Source of the DNA: Natronosalvus halobius
GTDB taxonomy: Archaea; Halobacteriota; Halobacteria; Halobacteriales; Natrialbaceae
Length of the DNA: 64,000 bases
Assembly (NCBI RefSeq): GCF_024138145.1
Contig: NZ_CP099997.1
Location: 3,348,001 to 3,412,000, forward strand
Direction of reading: 5' to 3'
The position numbers and the translations under genes were made by a program. How positions within the stretch are numbered: position 1 is the stretch's first letter; every line of letters starts with the position of its first letter. The notes beneath the pieces were generated by a model, which searched no databases, was not told where the DNA came from, and was given only the letters and a program-made list of their open reading frames with translations. Positions 17,170 through 26,374 of this stretch are shown piece by piece.

Positions 17170-17712
17170 TCAGAATCGCCTGGTCGCGAACGGAAGGCTG
17201 AATTTGGATCGACTGGACGCGCGATGGGTGATTGCGAGGACCAGAACGAGAACGCAGAGGCCCAGTGCGACGAACGGGAGGAGTCCGGGCGTCAGGGTAC
17301 CGACGGAAAGCCCGGCCAGGACGGCGACGGCGGCACCGACGACCGAGACCGACGCGTAGTACCAGTGCCAGGGCCGCTGGTTCTCGAGGTCGCGGTCCAG
17401 GTACGGCTCGAACGTCTCCTCGTTCGGCAACAACTCGATGCGATGGGCGTCGGGATCCCAGTCGACGATGCCGTGGTCTTCGAGCATCGGCAGGTGGGTC
17501 TGGTAGAGCGAGATGTACACGCGCCGACGCTGGGCGCGCGTCACATCGTCGGTCGTCGTGTCGTTTTCCCAGGCGGCGACCTGTTCGACCAGCGGTGCCA
17601 GATCGCAGGCTCCGTGATGGCGTTTGAGGTACTGTACCGTCTGTCGTCGTCTGGCGTTGCTGAACACGTCGAACAGCTCCGCCTGTGTAAGCGTGCCATC
17701 GGTCATGGTCAT
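17170..17712 (-). CDS. DUF7344 winged-helix protein with membrane anchor
   Basis: 180 residues from the ATG at 17712 (MTMTDGTLTQ); a second ATG two codons later is equally possible, and one 17 codons upstream is less likely. The winged helix LFDVFSNARRRQTVQYLKRHHG and the motif YISLYQTHLPMLEDHGIVDWD match the neighbouring DUF7344 protein, as do the two C-terminal membrane spans (about 115-155). The two genes converge, so they look like an old inverted duplication or two independent members of an abundant family. Confidence 0.82.
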   Translation of the reverse strand: MTMTDGTLTQAELFDVFSNARRRQTVQYLKRHHGACDLAPLVEQVAAWENDTTTDDVTRAQRRRVYISLYQTHLPMLEDHGIVDWDPDAHRIELLPNEETFEPYLDRDLENQRPWHWYYASVSVVGAAVAVLAGLSVGTLTPGLLPFVALGLCVLVLVLAITHRASSRSKFSLPFATRRF

Positions 17713-18101
17713 CGATGTCCTCGAAACCGCTCCCAGATACACGTCGTCGAGAGACTCACGCACTCAGGTGCCACCGAGTGACACTTTACTATCTCGCGGC
17801 TACCGTCTCGAAATCGGCTTGTACCGATCTGATCCGGTGTTTCTCACCAATTTCGAACGGTCACGCACGCGTGAACGTAGATACCACCCGCTCGTCGCCG
17901 AAAGGCCGGTCGTCGCTCCGGTCTCGAGCCGACGCCTGGTCGCTCGTAGTGGCGCGCTACCCGCGCTCAGGCCGGGGATAACAAAGCCCGATTACCGGAT
18001 GATCCTACGTGATTACCCAACCGGGTATCGATCTCTATGTACACTCACCGATATCGACGAACGGACGACCGAACGGCATCGACGACGCGGGGTGACCGGC
18101 C
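17713..18101. other. Promoter region of the nucleotide-sugar operon
   Basis: 389 bases between divergent genes. It contains the surface-gene motif at 17978-17988, 113 bases before the operon's GTG start. No gene is seen in it. Confidence 0.5.
17978..17988 (+). promoter_or_regulatory. Shared surface-gene motif copy upstream of sugar operon
   Basis: ATAACAAAGCC on the plus strand, 113 bases before the first gene. Nearly the same distance is seen at the S-layer gene and at the GT2 gene. Confidence 0.55.
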
Positions 18102-18698
18102 GTGGCGGTAACCAACGCGACCTACACGGCGGGCGACCGGTGTTCGATCGACGATGGAGCGGTCGTCGGCTACGGAGTCGACGACGCGTTCGAGCCGACC
18201 ACGCTGGGTGACGATGCGACAATCCGTCGGGGATCGATCGTCTACGGTGACGTCGTCGTCGGGAACGACTTCACGACGGGCCACGACGTGCTCGTCCGCG
18301 AGGAGACGACGATCGGCCACGACGTCCTCCTGGGAACGAAGACGATCGTCGACGGGCGAACCGACATCGGATCGCACGTGAGCATTCAGTCGGCCGTCTA
18401 CGTCCCGACTGACACGACCATTGGCGACAACGTGTTCGTCGGCCCCGGTGCCGTCCTCACGAACGACCAGTACCCCATCCGGACCGAGGTCGACCTCGAG
18501 GGACCGACCGTCCAGGACGGCGCCTCGATCGGCGCGAACGCGACCATCCTCCCCGGTGTCACGATTGGCGAGAACGCGTTCGTCGGGGCGGGGGCGCTGG
18601 TGACCGAGGACGTCCCCCCGGACACGCTCGCAATCGGCGCGCCGGCGAAATCGAGAGCCCTCCCGGCACCCCTCGAGGGGCCGAACCGAATCGCATGA
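18102..18698 (+). CDS. Left-handed beta-helix N-acetyltransferase (WlbB/WbpD-like)
   Basis: 198 residues, GTG start. Hexapeptide repeats run through most of the chain (ATIRRGSIVYGDVVVGNDF, IGDNVFVGPGAVLTNDQYP, IGANATILPGVTIGENAFVGAGALVTEDVPP), which is the trimeric left-handed beta-helix fold. With its neighbours it fits the enzyme that acetylates the 3-amino group of UDP-2-acetamido-3-amino-2,3-dideoxy-glucuronic acid. It is the first gene of a four-gene operon and overlaps the next by four bases. The acceptor is inferred from context. Confidence 0.85.
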   Translation: MAVTNATYTAGDRCSIDDGAVVGYGVDDAFEPTTLGDDATIRRGSIVYGDVVVGNDFTTGHDVLVREETTIGHDVLLGTKTIVDGRTDIGSHVSIQSAVYVPTDTTIGDNVFVGPGAVLTNDQYPIRTEVDLEGPTVQDGASIGANATILPGVTIGENAFVGAGALVTEDVPPDTLAIGAPAKSRALPAPLEGPNRIA

Positions 18699-19807
18699 GT
18701 GGCGACATCTCCATCGCCGACCCCGACCTGGGCGAGGCGGTCTACGATCGGGTTCACGCGATCCTGGAGAGCGGCCAGCTCGCCGATGGCCCCGAAGTCC
18801 GCCGGTTCGAGTCCGAGTTCGCCCGCTACTGTGGCGCCGATCACGGCATCGCGACGACGAACGGAACCACGGCGCTCGTCACCGCCCTCGAGGCGCTGGG
18901 CGTCGAGGCGGGCGACGCCGTCGTCACCTCGCCGTTCTCGTTCGTCGCCAGCGCGAACGCGATCAGGCTGACTGGAGCGACGCCGGTCTTCGCCGACATC
19001 GATCCCGAGACGTACACGATCGACCCCGACGCCGTCGAGGCGGTCGTGCGCGAGCGCGAGGACGTTGTCGGCATCCTGCCGGTCCACCTCTACGGCCTGC
19101 CTGCGGCGATGGGTCCGCTTCGCGAGATCGGTGAGGCGCACGACCTGTTCGTCCTGGAGGACGCCTGCCAGGCCCACGGCGCGGCCATCGACGGCGAGCG
19201 CGTCGGCAGCCTCGGGGACGCCGCTTGCTTCTCGTTTTACCCGACGAAGAACATGACGACCGGCGAGGGCGGCATGATCACGACCGACAGCGAAGACGTG
19301 GCGAACGCCGCTGCGAGCTACGTCAACCACGGCCGGGACGTGACCGGAACCCGCGGCTACGACCACGTCTCCCTCGGCGGGAACCACCGCATGACCAGCC
19401 TCGCCGCCGCCATCGGCCGGGCGCAACTCGAGCGCCTGCCGGACTTCACCGAGGCGAGGCGGGCGAACGCGGCGTACTACGACGACGAGCTGGCCGACGT
19501 TTCAGTGCAGACGCCGACCGTTCCCGACGGGATAACCCACGTCTACCACCAGTACACCGTCGCGGCGGACGACCGGGACGATCTGGCCGACTGGCTCGAT
19601 GAGCGCGGTATCGGGACGGGCGTCTACTACCCGACGCCGATCCACCGCCAGCCGGCCTACGAGACGGTGAGCACGGCGGCCGCGACGCTGCCGAACGCCG
19701 AACGGGCCGCCGAGCGCGTGCTGTCGCTGCCCGTGCACCCGAACCTCGAGCCCGCCGACCGCGAGCGGGTGGTCGAGGCGATAACTGACTACTACGACTC
19801 ACAATGA
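18695..19807 (+). CDS. DegT/DnrJ/EryC1 sugar aminotransferase (WlbC/WbpE-like)
   Basis: 370 residues. A PLP-dependent sugar aminotransferase with the cofactor lysine at K185 in FYPTKNMTTGEGG and the pyridine-nitrogen Asp at D156 in LEDACQAHG. It would convert a 3-keto-uronic acid nucleotide to the 3-amino sugar using glutamate. Start and stop overlap both neighbours by four bases (ATGA). Length is normal. The assignment to the WbpE step rests on the operon with the matching dehydrogenases and acetyltransferase. Confidence 0.88.
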   Translation: MSGDISIADPDLGEAVYDRVHAILESGQLADGPEVRRFESEFARYCGADHGIATTNGTTALVTALEALGVEAGDAVVTSPFSFVASANAIRLTGATPVFADIDPETYTIDPDAVEAVVREREDVVGILPVHLYGLPAAMGPLREIGEAHDLFVLEDACQAHGAAIDGERVGSLGDAACFSFYPTKNMTTGEGGMITTDSEDVANAAASYVNHGRDVTGTRGYDHVSLGGNHRMTSLAAAIGRAQLERLPDFTEARRANAAYYDDELADVSVQTPTVPDGITHVYHQYTVAADDRDDLADWLDERGIGTGVYYPTPIHRQPAYETVSTAAATLPNAERAAERVLSLPVHPNLEPADRERVVEAITDYYDSQ

Positions 19808-20790
19808 CTCGACAGACTACTTCGACCGAGACGGTACGGGCCGGCGTCATCGGCGTCGGTTCGATGGGAGAGAACCACGCGCGCGTCTACAGCGAGTGCC
19901 GGGACGTCGACCTCGTCGGCGTCAGCGACCTGGACGAGGCGCTCGCGGAGACGGTCGCCGCTCGCTACGGCACCGCCGCCGTACCGATGGACGACCTGCT
20001 CGCGAACTGTGACGTCGTCACCGTCGCGGTGCCGACTCACGCCCATTACGAGACGGTCTCGGCGTGTCTCGAAGCCGGCGTGCACGTGCTGGTCGAGAAG
20101 CCGATCGCCGAAACCGTCGATCAGGGCCGCGCCCTCGCGCGGAAGGCCGAGGAGGCCGGCCTCGTCCTGCAGGTCGGCCACGTCGAGCGGTTCAACCCGG
20201 CCGTCGACACCCTCGAGTCGGTCATCGCCGACCTGGACGTGATCGCCGTCGAGGCCGAGCGTCTCGGCCCGCCGGTCGACCGCACGGCGACCGACGGCGT
20301 CGTCCTCGACCTGATGATCCACGACATCGACGTCGTCGGCTCGCTGCTCGAGTCCCGTCCCGAGGTAGTCTCGGCGACGAGCACCGACGATGGCCAGTAC
20401 GCGACGGCGACGATGATGGCCGACGACGTGATCGTCTCGCTGACGGCGAGTCGCCGCACCCAGAAGAAGGTGCGACGGCTCACGGTGACCGCCAGCGAGT
20501 GCCTCGTCGAGGTCGACTACCTCCAGCAGTCGGTGCTGATCCACCGGGATTCCTACCCCGAGTACGTCACCGACGAGGGGACGAACCGCCACCGCCACGA
20601 GAGCGTCGTCGAGCGCCCGCGCGTCGAGAACGGGGAACCGCTCAAGCGCGAACTCGCGTCGTTCGTCGACGCCGTGCGAACCGGTGGCGAGCCGGTGGTC
20701 ACCGGCGAAGACGGCGTCGCCGCCCTCGAGATGGTCGAGCGAATCGACCGATTCGTCGCCGACGAGGATCAGGAGGTGGTTGCTCGATGA
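19804..20790 (+). CDS. Gfo/Idh/MocA oxidoreductase (WlbA/WbpB-like 3-dehydrogenase)
   Basis: 328 residues. The N-terminal Rossmann motif GVIGVGSMGENHARVY binds NAD; HVLVEKPIAET carries the conserved EKP lysine; VGHVERFNPAV follows as in sugar dehydrogenases of this family. The likely reaction is oxidation of C3 of UDP-N-acetylglucosaminuronic acid to the keto form, used by the upstream aminotransferase. It overlaps both neighbours by four bases. Confidence 0.86.
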   Translation: MTRQTTSTETVRAGVIGVGSMGENHARVYSECRDVDLVGVSDLDEALAETVAARYGTAAVPMDDLLANCDVVTVAVPTHAHYETVSACLEAGVHVLVEKPIAETVDQGRALARKAEEAGLVLQVGHVERFNPAVDTLESVIADLDVIAVEAERLGPPVDRTATDGVVLDLMIHDIDVVGSLLESRPEVVSATSTDDGQYATATMMADDVIVSLTASRRTQKKVRRLTVTASECLVEVDYLQQSVLIHRDSYPEYVTDEGTNRHRHESVVERPRVENGEPLKRELASFVDAVRTGGEPVVTGEDGVAALEMVERIDRFVADEDQEVVAR

Positions 20791-22295
20791 GTCGGGCGAC
20801 GACGCCCCTGTACGGTTCGGGAGATACCGAGGCCGCGAAGCGACGGGCGCTGACGAACGGGTCGGTCCCGGTCGCGGTCTACGGTCTCGGCAAGATGGGC
20901 CTCCCGCTCGCCGCAGTCTTCGCCGAGGTGACAGGCGCGGTGACCGGTGTTGACGTCGATCCGGACGTCGTCGAGTCGGTGAACGCCGGCCGAAGCCACG
21001 TCGGCGGCGAACCTGGTCTCGACGACCTGGTGGCCGAGCAGGTCTCGCAGGGTCGACTACGGGCGACGACCGACGGGGCTGCCGCCGCCAGCGAGGCGCG
21101 CGTCCACGTGATCATCGTCCCGACGCTGATCACCGAAGCCGACGAACCGGACCTCTCGATTATCGAGGCGGTCCTGGACGACGTCGCCAGCGGCCTCGAG
21201 CCAGGCGACCTCGTGATCGCGGAATCGACCTTGCCACCGGGCACCTGTCGGGACGTCGTCGCCCCGTTTCTGGCGGAGCGAAGCGGCCTCGAGCCCGGTA
21301 CCTTCGGCGTCGCGTTCTGCCCCGAACGAACCGCCTCGGGGACGGCTCTGCGGGACATCCGCGGGCAGTACCCGAAGGTCGTCGGCGGCGTCGACGAGGC
21401 GAGCGGGCGGGCGGCTGCGCTGGTCTACGACGAACTCTCGGACAACGCGGTCCACCTGGTCTCGGACGCGACGACGGCGGAAGCCGTCAAGGTGTTCGAG
21501 GGGGTCTACCGCGACGTCAACATCGCGCTGGCGAACCAGTTCGCGGGCACCGCCGACGACCTCGGGATCTCGGTGCGCGAGGCGATCGAGACGGCCAACC
21601 ACATTCCGATGTGTCACCTGCACGACCCGGGTCCGGGTGTCGGCGGTCACTGCATCCCCTACTATCCACACTTTCTGCTCGCCCAGACCGACGCCCCGCT
21701 CTCGATGGTCGAACTGGGCCGCGAGATCAACCGCGAGATGCCCGCGCGCACGGTGTCGATGCTCGAGGCTGCGCTCGACGGTACAGGCACGGATGCGGGT
21801 ACGGACGAAAGCGAAAACGAACGCGATAGCCACGGGGAGGAACCCGACAGCAGCCTCGAGGACGCGACGGTCCTCGTCCTCGGGTTCACCTACCGACCGG
21901 GCGTCGAGGAGACGCGCGCCTCCCCCGCCATCGGCGTCGTCGAGTCCCTCCGCGAGCGCGGCGCCGAGGTCTGGGGTTGTGACCCGCTAGTCGACCCGGC
22001 CGAGTTTGGCGCTCGAGCGATCGACGTCCAGGACCTGGCATCGGGCCCGGCGTTCGACGCGGCGATTCTCGTGACGCCCCAGGACGACTTCGAGCGGATT
22101 CCGTGGGCCAACCTCGAGCGGATGGTGGTCCTGGACGGCCGGGATGTGCTCTCGCTGTCGGGCACGGACCACCGCGTCGTCACGCTCGGTGGTGCGCGCG
22201 ATGGCCGACCGACGGTCGTCGACGGCGACGTGCCGACCGATACTGGCACCTCGACGATCGGCCGTCCGGCGGCGTTCGACGCGACCGGGCGGTAG
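20787..22295 (+). CDS. UDP-sugar 6-dehydrogenase (WecC/WbpA-type)
   Basis: 502 residues from the ATG at 20787, which overlaps the previous stop. An NAD-binding motif VYGLGKMGLPLAAVFAE is followed by the central domain (KVFEGVYRDVNIALANQFA) and the catalytic-cysteine motif GGHCIPYYP. These enzymes oxidise C6 of UDP-GlcNAc or UDP-ManNAc to the uronic acid. In this operon a UDP-GlcNAc 6-dehydrogenase role fits. A short acidic, Glu/Asp/Ser-rich insertion (about residues 330-355) separates the central and C-terminal domains, typical of haloarchaeal loop expansion. Confidence 0.9.
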   Translation: MSRATTPLYGSGDTEAAKRRALTNGSVPVAVYGLGKMGLPLAAVFAEVTGAVTGVDVDPDVVESVNAGRSHVGGEPGLDDLVAEQVSQGRLRATTDGAAAASEARVHVIIVPTLITEADEPDLSIIEAVLDDVASGLEPGDLVIAESTLPPGTCRDVVAPFLAERSGLEPGTFGVAFCPERTASGTALRDIRGQYPKVVGGVDEASGRAAALVYDELSDNAVHLVSDATTAEAVKVFEGVYRDVNIALANQFAGTADDLGISVREAIETANHIPMCHLHDPGPGVGGHCIPYYPHFLLAQTDAPLSMVELGREINREMPARTVSMLEAALDGTGTDAGTDESENERDSHGEEPDSSLEDATVLVLGFTYRPGVEETRASPAIGVVESLRERGAEVWGCDPLVDPAEFGARAIDVQDLASGPAFDAAILVTPQDDFERIPWANLERMVVLDGRDVLSLSGTDHRVVTLGGARDGRPTVVDGDVPTDTGTSTIGRPAAFDATGR

Positions 22296-22386
22296 CCCGC
22301 GCTTTTCGTCGATCGAAAGGTCCACAGGTACCGGTTAGCCGACCGCGAGCGATCGTAGCCGGTCCCGACCCGCTGGAAGTCGCAGA

Positions 22387-22397
22387 ATAACGAAACC
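22387..22397 (+). promoter_or_regulatory. Near match to the shared surface-gene motif
   Basis: ATAACGAAACC, 99 bases before the GTG at 22497. It differs from the copy at 27617-27627 by one base. It is weaker evidence than the seven main copies. Confidence 0.3.
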
Positions 22398-22496
22398 ACC
22401 GATAGTCGTCCGTGCGTTCATGAACGAACTGTTCGCGCTCGAGCGAGCTGACGGCCGGCACGCGGCCTCGATCTCGAGGGATCGGCAGAGGTCGCC

Positions 22497-23996
22497 GTGA
22501 AGACCGTCGTTTTCGCGTTCGAGGGCGTGACGAACCGACACATCGAGCGCTTCGCCGACGCGATGCCGACCGTTTCCGACCTCCGAACCCGCGGCGTTTC
22601 GGGGTCGCTCGAATCGACCGTTCCGGCCAGTCCGGCGAGCGCCTGGACGTCGGTCCTGACGGGGACCGATCCGAGTTACCACGGCGTCTTCGACGACGTC
22701 GTCCGCGCGAACTACCCCGACGGCGACCGCCGGCCAGCCTCCGCGGTCGACGTTCGCCGGCCGCCCCTCTGGGCGTACCTCACCGGCGAGGGAGCCTCCA
22801 CGGTGGCCTGTGGATTGCCGATGACCGATCCACCGGGACCGGTGACCGGTGTCGTGGTTCCTGGACGGCGCCCCGCGCGATCGGTCGACGGCCGTACACC
22901 GGATGCCCCCGCGGACGCGAGACTCCCGTCCGGTTCACCCGATTCACCGTGGACGCTCCAGGACCTCGAGGATCCGGCCGATGTGCCGACGCTCCTCGAG
23001 ACGAGACGTCGCCTCGCCTGCGACCTGCTCGACGGCGAGTCCTGGGAGCTGGCGCTCGTCCACGTTCCGATCGCCGATCCGGACCTCCTCGGGGCCGTCG
23101 ACGCTGACGCCGGCGACCGCGCTCTCGAGGCTGCGTGCCGGGCCGCGGACCGACTCGTCCTGGACGTCCTCGAGATTGCTCCCGAGGAATCGACCGTTAT
23201 CGGGTGTTCGCCGCTCGGCGTCGAGCGCTCGCGAGGATACCGCGTCCACGTCAACGAGGGGCTCGCCGATCACGACCTGCTCGAGCGGAGCGCGTGGGAC
23301 AGGGGGTGGCGATTGCCGGGGGCCCTCGAGTCGATACTGGGCGTCGTCAGGGGCTCGTTCGGCGGCGACGAGAACGGGAGCCGTCGGGACGGCGACGGGT
23401 ACCGATGGGCGACCTCGGAGGCGTTCTTCCCGAGTGCGACCGGCGCGGGTGTCCGCCTCAACGTCGCCGGGCGGGAACGCTACGGTCGGGTCGTCAACTC
23501 GACGTACGAGGAGACCCGCTCGCGAGTGCTCGAGGCGCTGGCCGGCCTCGCGGACCCGAACGGGAACCCAGCCTTCGAGTTCGCCTGTCGACGCGAGCAC
23601 CTCTACGGGGGGCCGTTCGCCCGCGAGGCACCCGACGTGCTCGTCTCCACGGCGGGGACGGACTGCACGGTGTCGGCCGCTCCCGCGGAACGGCGGTTCA
23701 CGCGATCCGAGGGCGTGACGCGAACGGATGTCGGGACGTTCTTCGCGGCCGGGCCGACGATCCAGGAGTCCGCGGAACCGGCCTGCCTCACCGCCGCGGA
23801 CGTCGCGCCGCTGGTGATGGCGACGCTGGGCCGCCCGGTTCCCAATCTGATGACCGGGCGCGATCCGTCGGCGCTGACGACCGCTCCCGTCGGCTACGGC
23901 ACGTACGCGAACGTTGCTCACGGCACGGCCTGCGACGATCCCACGTTCGACGACACGCTCCTGGGGGAGCGCCTCGAGGAGTTCGATTACCGATAG
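22497..23996 (+). CDS. Phosphodiesterase/alkaline-phosphatase-fold protein with degenerate active site
   Basis: 499 residues, GTG start. The overall pattern (PTVSDLRTRGVSGSLEST, then AWTSVLTGTDPSYHGVF) matches type I phosphodiesterase/nucleotide pyrophosphatase proteins. Several metal ligands seem lost. The first Asp (usual LDG) is Glu, FEG at residue 9. The usual nucleophile TP reads SP at about residue 45. The DxxxxxH motif lacks its His (ADPDLLGAV, about 193-201). The usual SDHG is GCSPLG (236-241). The nearby paralogue at 27854 keeps all of these. A binding or scaffold role is possible. Confidence 0.75.
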   Translation: MKTVVFAFEGVTNRHIERFADAMPTVSDLRTRGVSGSLESTVPASPASAWTSVLTGTDPSYHGVFDDVVRANYPDGDRRPASAVDVRRPPLWAYLTGEGASTVACGLPMTDPPGPVTGVVVPGRRPARSVDGRTPDAPADARLPSGSPDSPWTLQDLEDPADVPTLLETRRRLACDLLDGESWELALVHVPIADPDLLGAVDADAGDRALEAACRAADRLVLDVLEIAPEESTVIGCSPLGVERSRGYRVHVNEGLADHDLLERSAWDRGWRLPGALESILGVVRGSFGGDENGSRRDGDGYRWATSEAFFPSATGAGVRLNVAGRERYGRVVNSTYEETRSRVLEALAGLADPNGNPAFEFACRREHLYGGPFAREAPDVLVSTAGTDCTVSAAPAERRFTRSEGVTRTDVGTFFAAGPTIQESAEPACLTAADVAPLVMATLGRPVPNLMTGRDPSALTTAPVGYGTYANVAHGTACDDPTFDDTLLGERLEEFDYR

Positions 23997-24114
23997 TGGC
24001 GTTCCAGGCCTGAATTGATGGGTGACACAATAGCGTTCATCCGGTTTTACGCACCAGTCGACGCCTGGAAGGGGACTGGTCTCGCTCGAGGCCGAGGTCT
24101 CCCTGGCAGTCGAA

Positions 24115-24861
24115 CTACCGGTCGCCCGGTTCGAACGCCTCGAGCGCGTCCTCGGTCACGCCCTCCCGGGAGAGCAGCGTCAGGAGGTCGTCGGGTTCGA
24201 TTTCGGTGTCGCCACGAGGGGTCAACACGGCGTCGTCGCGCTCGATAGCGATCACGAGCACGTCGTCGGCGAGAACGCCCTCTCTGGCGGCGCGCTCGAG
24301 GGAGAGCCCCGCAATGGGAGCCGATTTGGCGACGGTCACCTCGACGACCTCGGCGCCGCCGGTCAGACTGATGTAATCGGAGAGGGGCTGTGGCGTCCGG
24401 TCGTCGGGGCCGAAGGGGCGGTAGGCCTGATAGTGTTCGGCCTGGAGTAAGTCCTCGTCCTCGATGTCGATCCCGAGGGAGGCGATCTCGCGGGCGATTC
24501 GGCGCAGGTCGTTCGTGTCCGTGCCGACGGCGAGCACGTGGAGGTTTCGCCGGCCGGTCATGAGCTCGCGGACGTTGATCACGCCGGGAATCAGCCGTAC
24601 CTGGTGGGCCATGCGCTCGCGGTCGTCGACCGGGGCGTTACAGAGGTAGAGGTTTCGCAGTCGCCCGTCGCCGCGCTCGAAGTCGACGTTGGCGTGGTAT
24701 CCCTCGATCACGCCCGCCTCCTCGAGTTGACTGATTCGATTGCGGATCGTCGCCGCGGAAACGCCCACCTCGTCGGCGATCATCGGCGCCGAGATGGACC
24801 GCGCGTCCTCCATGAGGGCGTGGATGATGCGCCTGTTGACCTCGTCCAGACGAATGTCCAT
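24115..24861 (-). CDS. Lrp/AsnC-family regulator with TrkA-C domain
   Basis: 248 residues. The N-terminal winged helix (LDEVNRRIIHALMEDARSISAPMIADEVGVSAATIRNRISQLEEAGVIEGY) and RAM-like region are followed by a C-terminal TrkA-C domain (about 160-245; GAEVVEVTVAKSAPIAGLSLE). Such fusions in haloarchaea are thought to couple small-ligand binding to gene control, often near transporters. The gene is alone on its strand, next to a small zinc-ribbon gene. Confidence 0.88.
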   Translation of the reverse strand: MDIRLDEVNRRIIHALMEDARSISAPMIADEVGVSAATIRNRISQLEEAGVIEGYHANVDFERGDGRLRNLYLCNAPVDDRERMAHQVRLIPGVINVRELMTGRRNLHVLAVGTDTNDLRRIAREIASLGIDIEDEDLLQAEHYQAYRPFGPDDRTPQPLSDYISLTGGAEVVEVTVAKSAPIAGLSLERAAREGVLADDVLVIAIERDDAVLTPRGDTEIEPDDLLTLLSREGVTEDALEAFEPGDR

Positions 24862-24914
24862 ACGGTCCGTTCACGCGACAGTATTAAGGAGACTGTGTTT
24901 CGATCCCGCGAGCG

Positions 24915-25118
24915 TCAGTCGATGGGGTACTCGACGATCTCGTCGTGGTCGCAGTGGGGACACCGACTCGTCTTCGGATCGACCGTCGTCCCACAGTTTC
25001 GACACTCGTAGACGACCGTCGTCGGCCCGTCCACGTGGGCGCCGCGTGGCGCGTCGGGTGACTCCGGCTCGGCGTCCGTCCCCGGCAGGAGTCCAGTAAA
25101 TATATCGGAGAGTGACAT
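24915..25118 (-). CDS. Small zinc-ribbon protein
   Basis: 67 residues. Two cysteine pairs CRNC and CPHC, about twelve residues apart, form a zinc ribbon in the C-terminal half, ending HDEIVEYPID. A TATA-like TTATAC on the same strand at about 25149-25154 would start transcription a few bases before the ATG, giving a nearly leaderless mRNA. No specific function is known. Confidence 0.7.
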   Translation of the reverse strand: MSLSDIFTGLLPGTDAEPESPDAPRGAHVDGPTTVVYECRNCGTTVDPKTSRCPHCDHDEIVEYPID

Positions 25119-25376
25119 TGATCGTCCTGACAGCCGCTTCTATGTTCACCAGTATAAGCGTTTCGTCGACTATCGATAGGTGGTATATATATGCCGTTGC
25201 TGGAACCGAAATATTGGCGGACTCGAGTTCGTCAACCGGCTCGAGTGTGACCCACGTCTGACGGACCCTGCTCGACGCTCGGGGTCGACGGACCTGTCTC
25301 GAGTCGCGTCCGGCCGGGCCCGAAATCGGGAGCGACTCGATCCAGGCGGGCGGCCCCCTCGAGGCGAAGGCCGTTC

Positions 25377-25387
25377 CTAACAAAGCG
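25377..25387 (+). promoter_or_regulatory. Shared surface-gene motif copy upstream of glycosyltransferase
   Basis: CTAACAAAGCG, 24 bases before the ATG at 25412. It differs from the consensus at the first and last bases. Confidence 0.4.
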
Positions 25388-25411
25388 CATTCCCGGTGGC
25401 CTCTCGGTCGA

Positions 25412-26374
25412 ATGGACGTACTCACGCTGACGAACGCCGCGGATGCGCCGTTTCTGAACCAGCAACAGGCTGCCCTCGAACGACGCGGCGTTCGATTCGA
25501 GACGCTGTCGGTCGCCGGCGACGCGACCGGTGAGAACGCTCGCGGGCCGCGCGAGTACCTCCGGTTCTTTCGGACGGTGCGTCGCGAACTGGATCGCGAA
25601 TACGACCTGATCCACGCCCACTACGGGCTCACGGCCCCAATGGCGCTCGCCCAGCGACGCGTGCCGGTCGTCTGCTCGCTCTGGGGATCGGACGTCCACG
25701 GTCCCGTCGCACCCGTGAGTCGCTTCTGTGCACCCTTCTGTGACGAGGTAATCGTCATGTCCGAGGCGATGGCCGACGCGCTCGGTCGAGAATGTCGCGT
25801 GATCCCTGACGGCGTCGACCTCGAAACCTTCCGGCCGGGGTCACAGGCGGCCGCTCGGGACCGCGTCGGCTGGCCCACCGACGAGCACACGGTCCTGTTC
25901 CCCTACGCGCCCGACCGGTCGGTGAAGAACTATCCGCGGGCGAAACGGATCGTCGACCGAGCGGCCGACCGACTCGAACGCCCCGTCTCCCTGCGAACGA
26001 TTTCGGGCGTCGACCACGACGAGATGCCCCACTACATGAACGCCGCCGACGCCCTCCTGGTGACCTCCCACAGCGAGGGCTCGCCCAATGCCGTCAAGGA
26101 AGCGATGGCCTGTGACCTCCCGGTGGTCGCCGTCGACGTCGGCGACGTCCGCGAGCGCCTCGAGGACGTCTCTCCCTCGTGCGTGGCCGACGCGGACGCC
26201 GTCCTGGTCGACGGCCTGACCACGATCCTCGAGTCGGGCGCCCGGTCGAACGGCCGGAAGGCCGCCCGCGAGGTGAGCCTGGAGCACACGACCGACGCCA
26301 TCCTCGAGGTCTACGAGTCGGTGACGGGTCTCGAGCGAATAGACCAGCGGCGAACGCGAGTGACGCGGTCCTGA
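25412..26374 (+). CDS. Glycosyltransferase family 4-type enzyme
   Basis: 320 residues. A GT-B fold glycosyltransferase: an N-terminal acceptor domain with YDLIHAHYGLTAPMA, then VIPDGVDLETFRPG and the donor-binding motif SHSEGSPNAVKEAMACDLPVV, with the paired glutamates of the GT4 family. It would transfer a sugar from a nucleotide-sugar donor, probably onto a lipid or surface glycan given the surrounding genes. It has no membrane spans. Donor and acceptor are unknown. Confidence 0.88.
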   Translation: MDVLTLTNAADAPFLNQQQAALERRGVRFETLSVAGDATGENARGPREYLRFFRTVRRELDREYDLIHAHYGLTAPMALAQRRVPVVCSLWGSDVHGPVAPVSRFCAPFCDEVIVMSEAMADALGRECRVIPDGVDLETFRPGSQAAARDRVGWPTDEHTVLFPYAPDRSVKNYPRAKRIVDRAADRLERPVSLRTISGVDHDEMPHYMNAADALLVTSHSEGSPNAVKEAMACDLPVVAVDVGDVRERLEDVSPSCVADADAVLVDGLTTILESGARSNGRKAAREVSLEHTTDAILEVYESVTGLERIDQRRTRVTRS

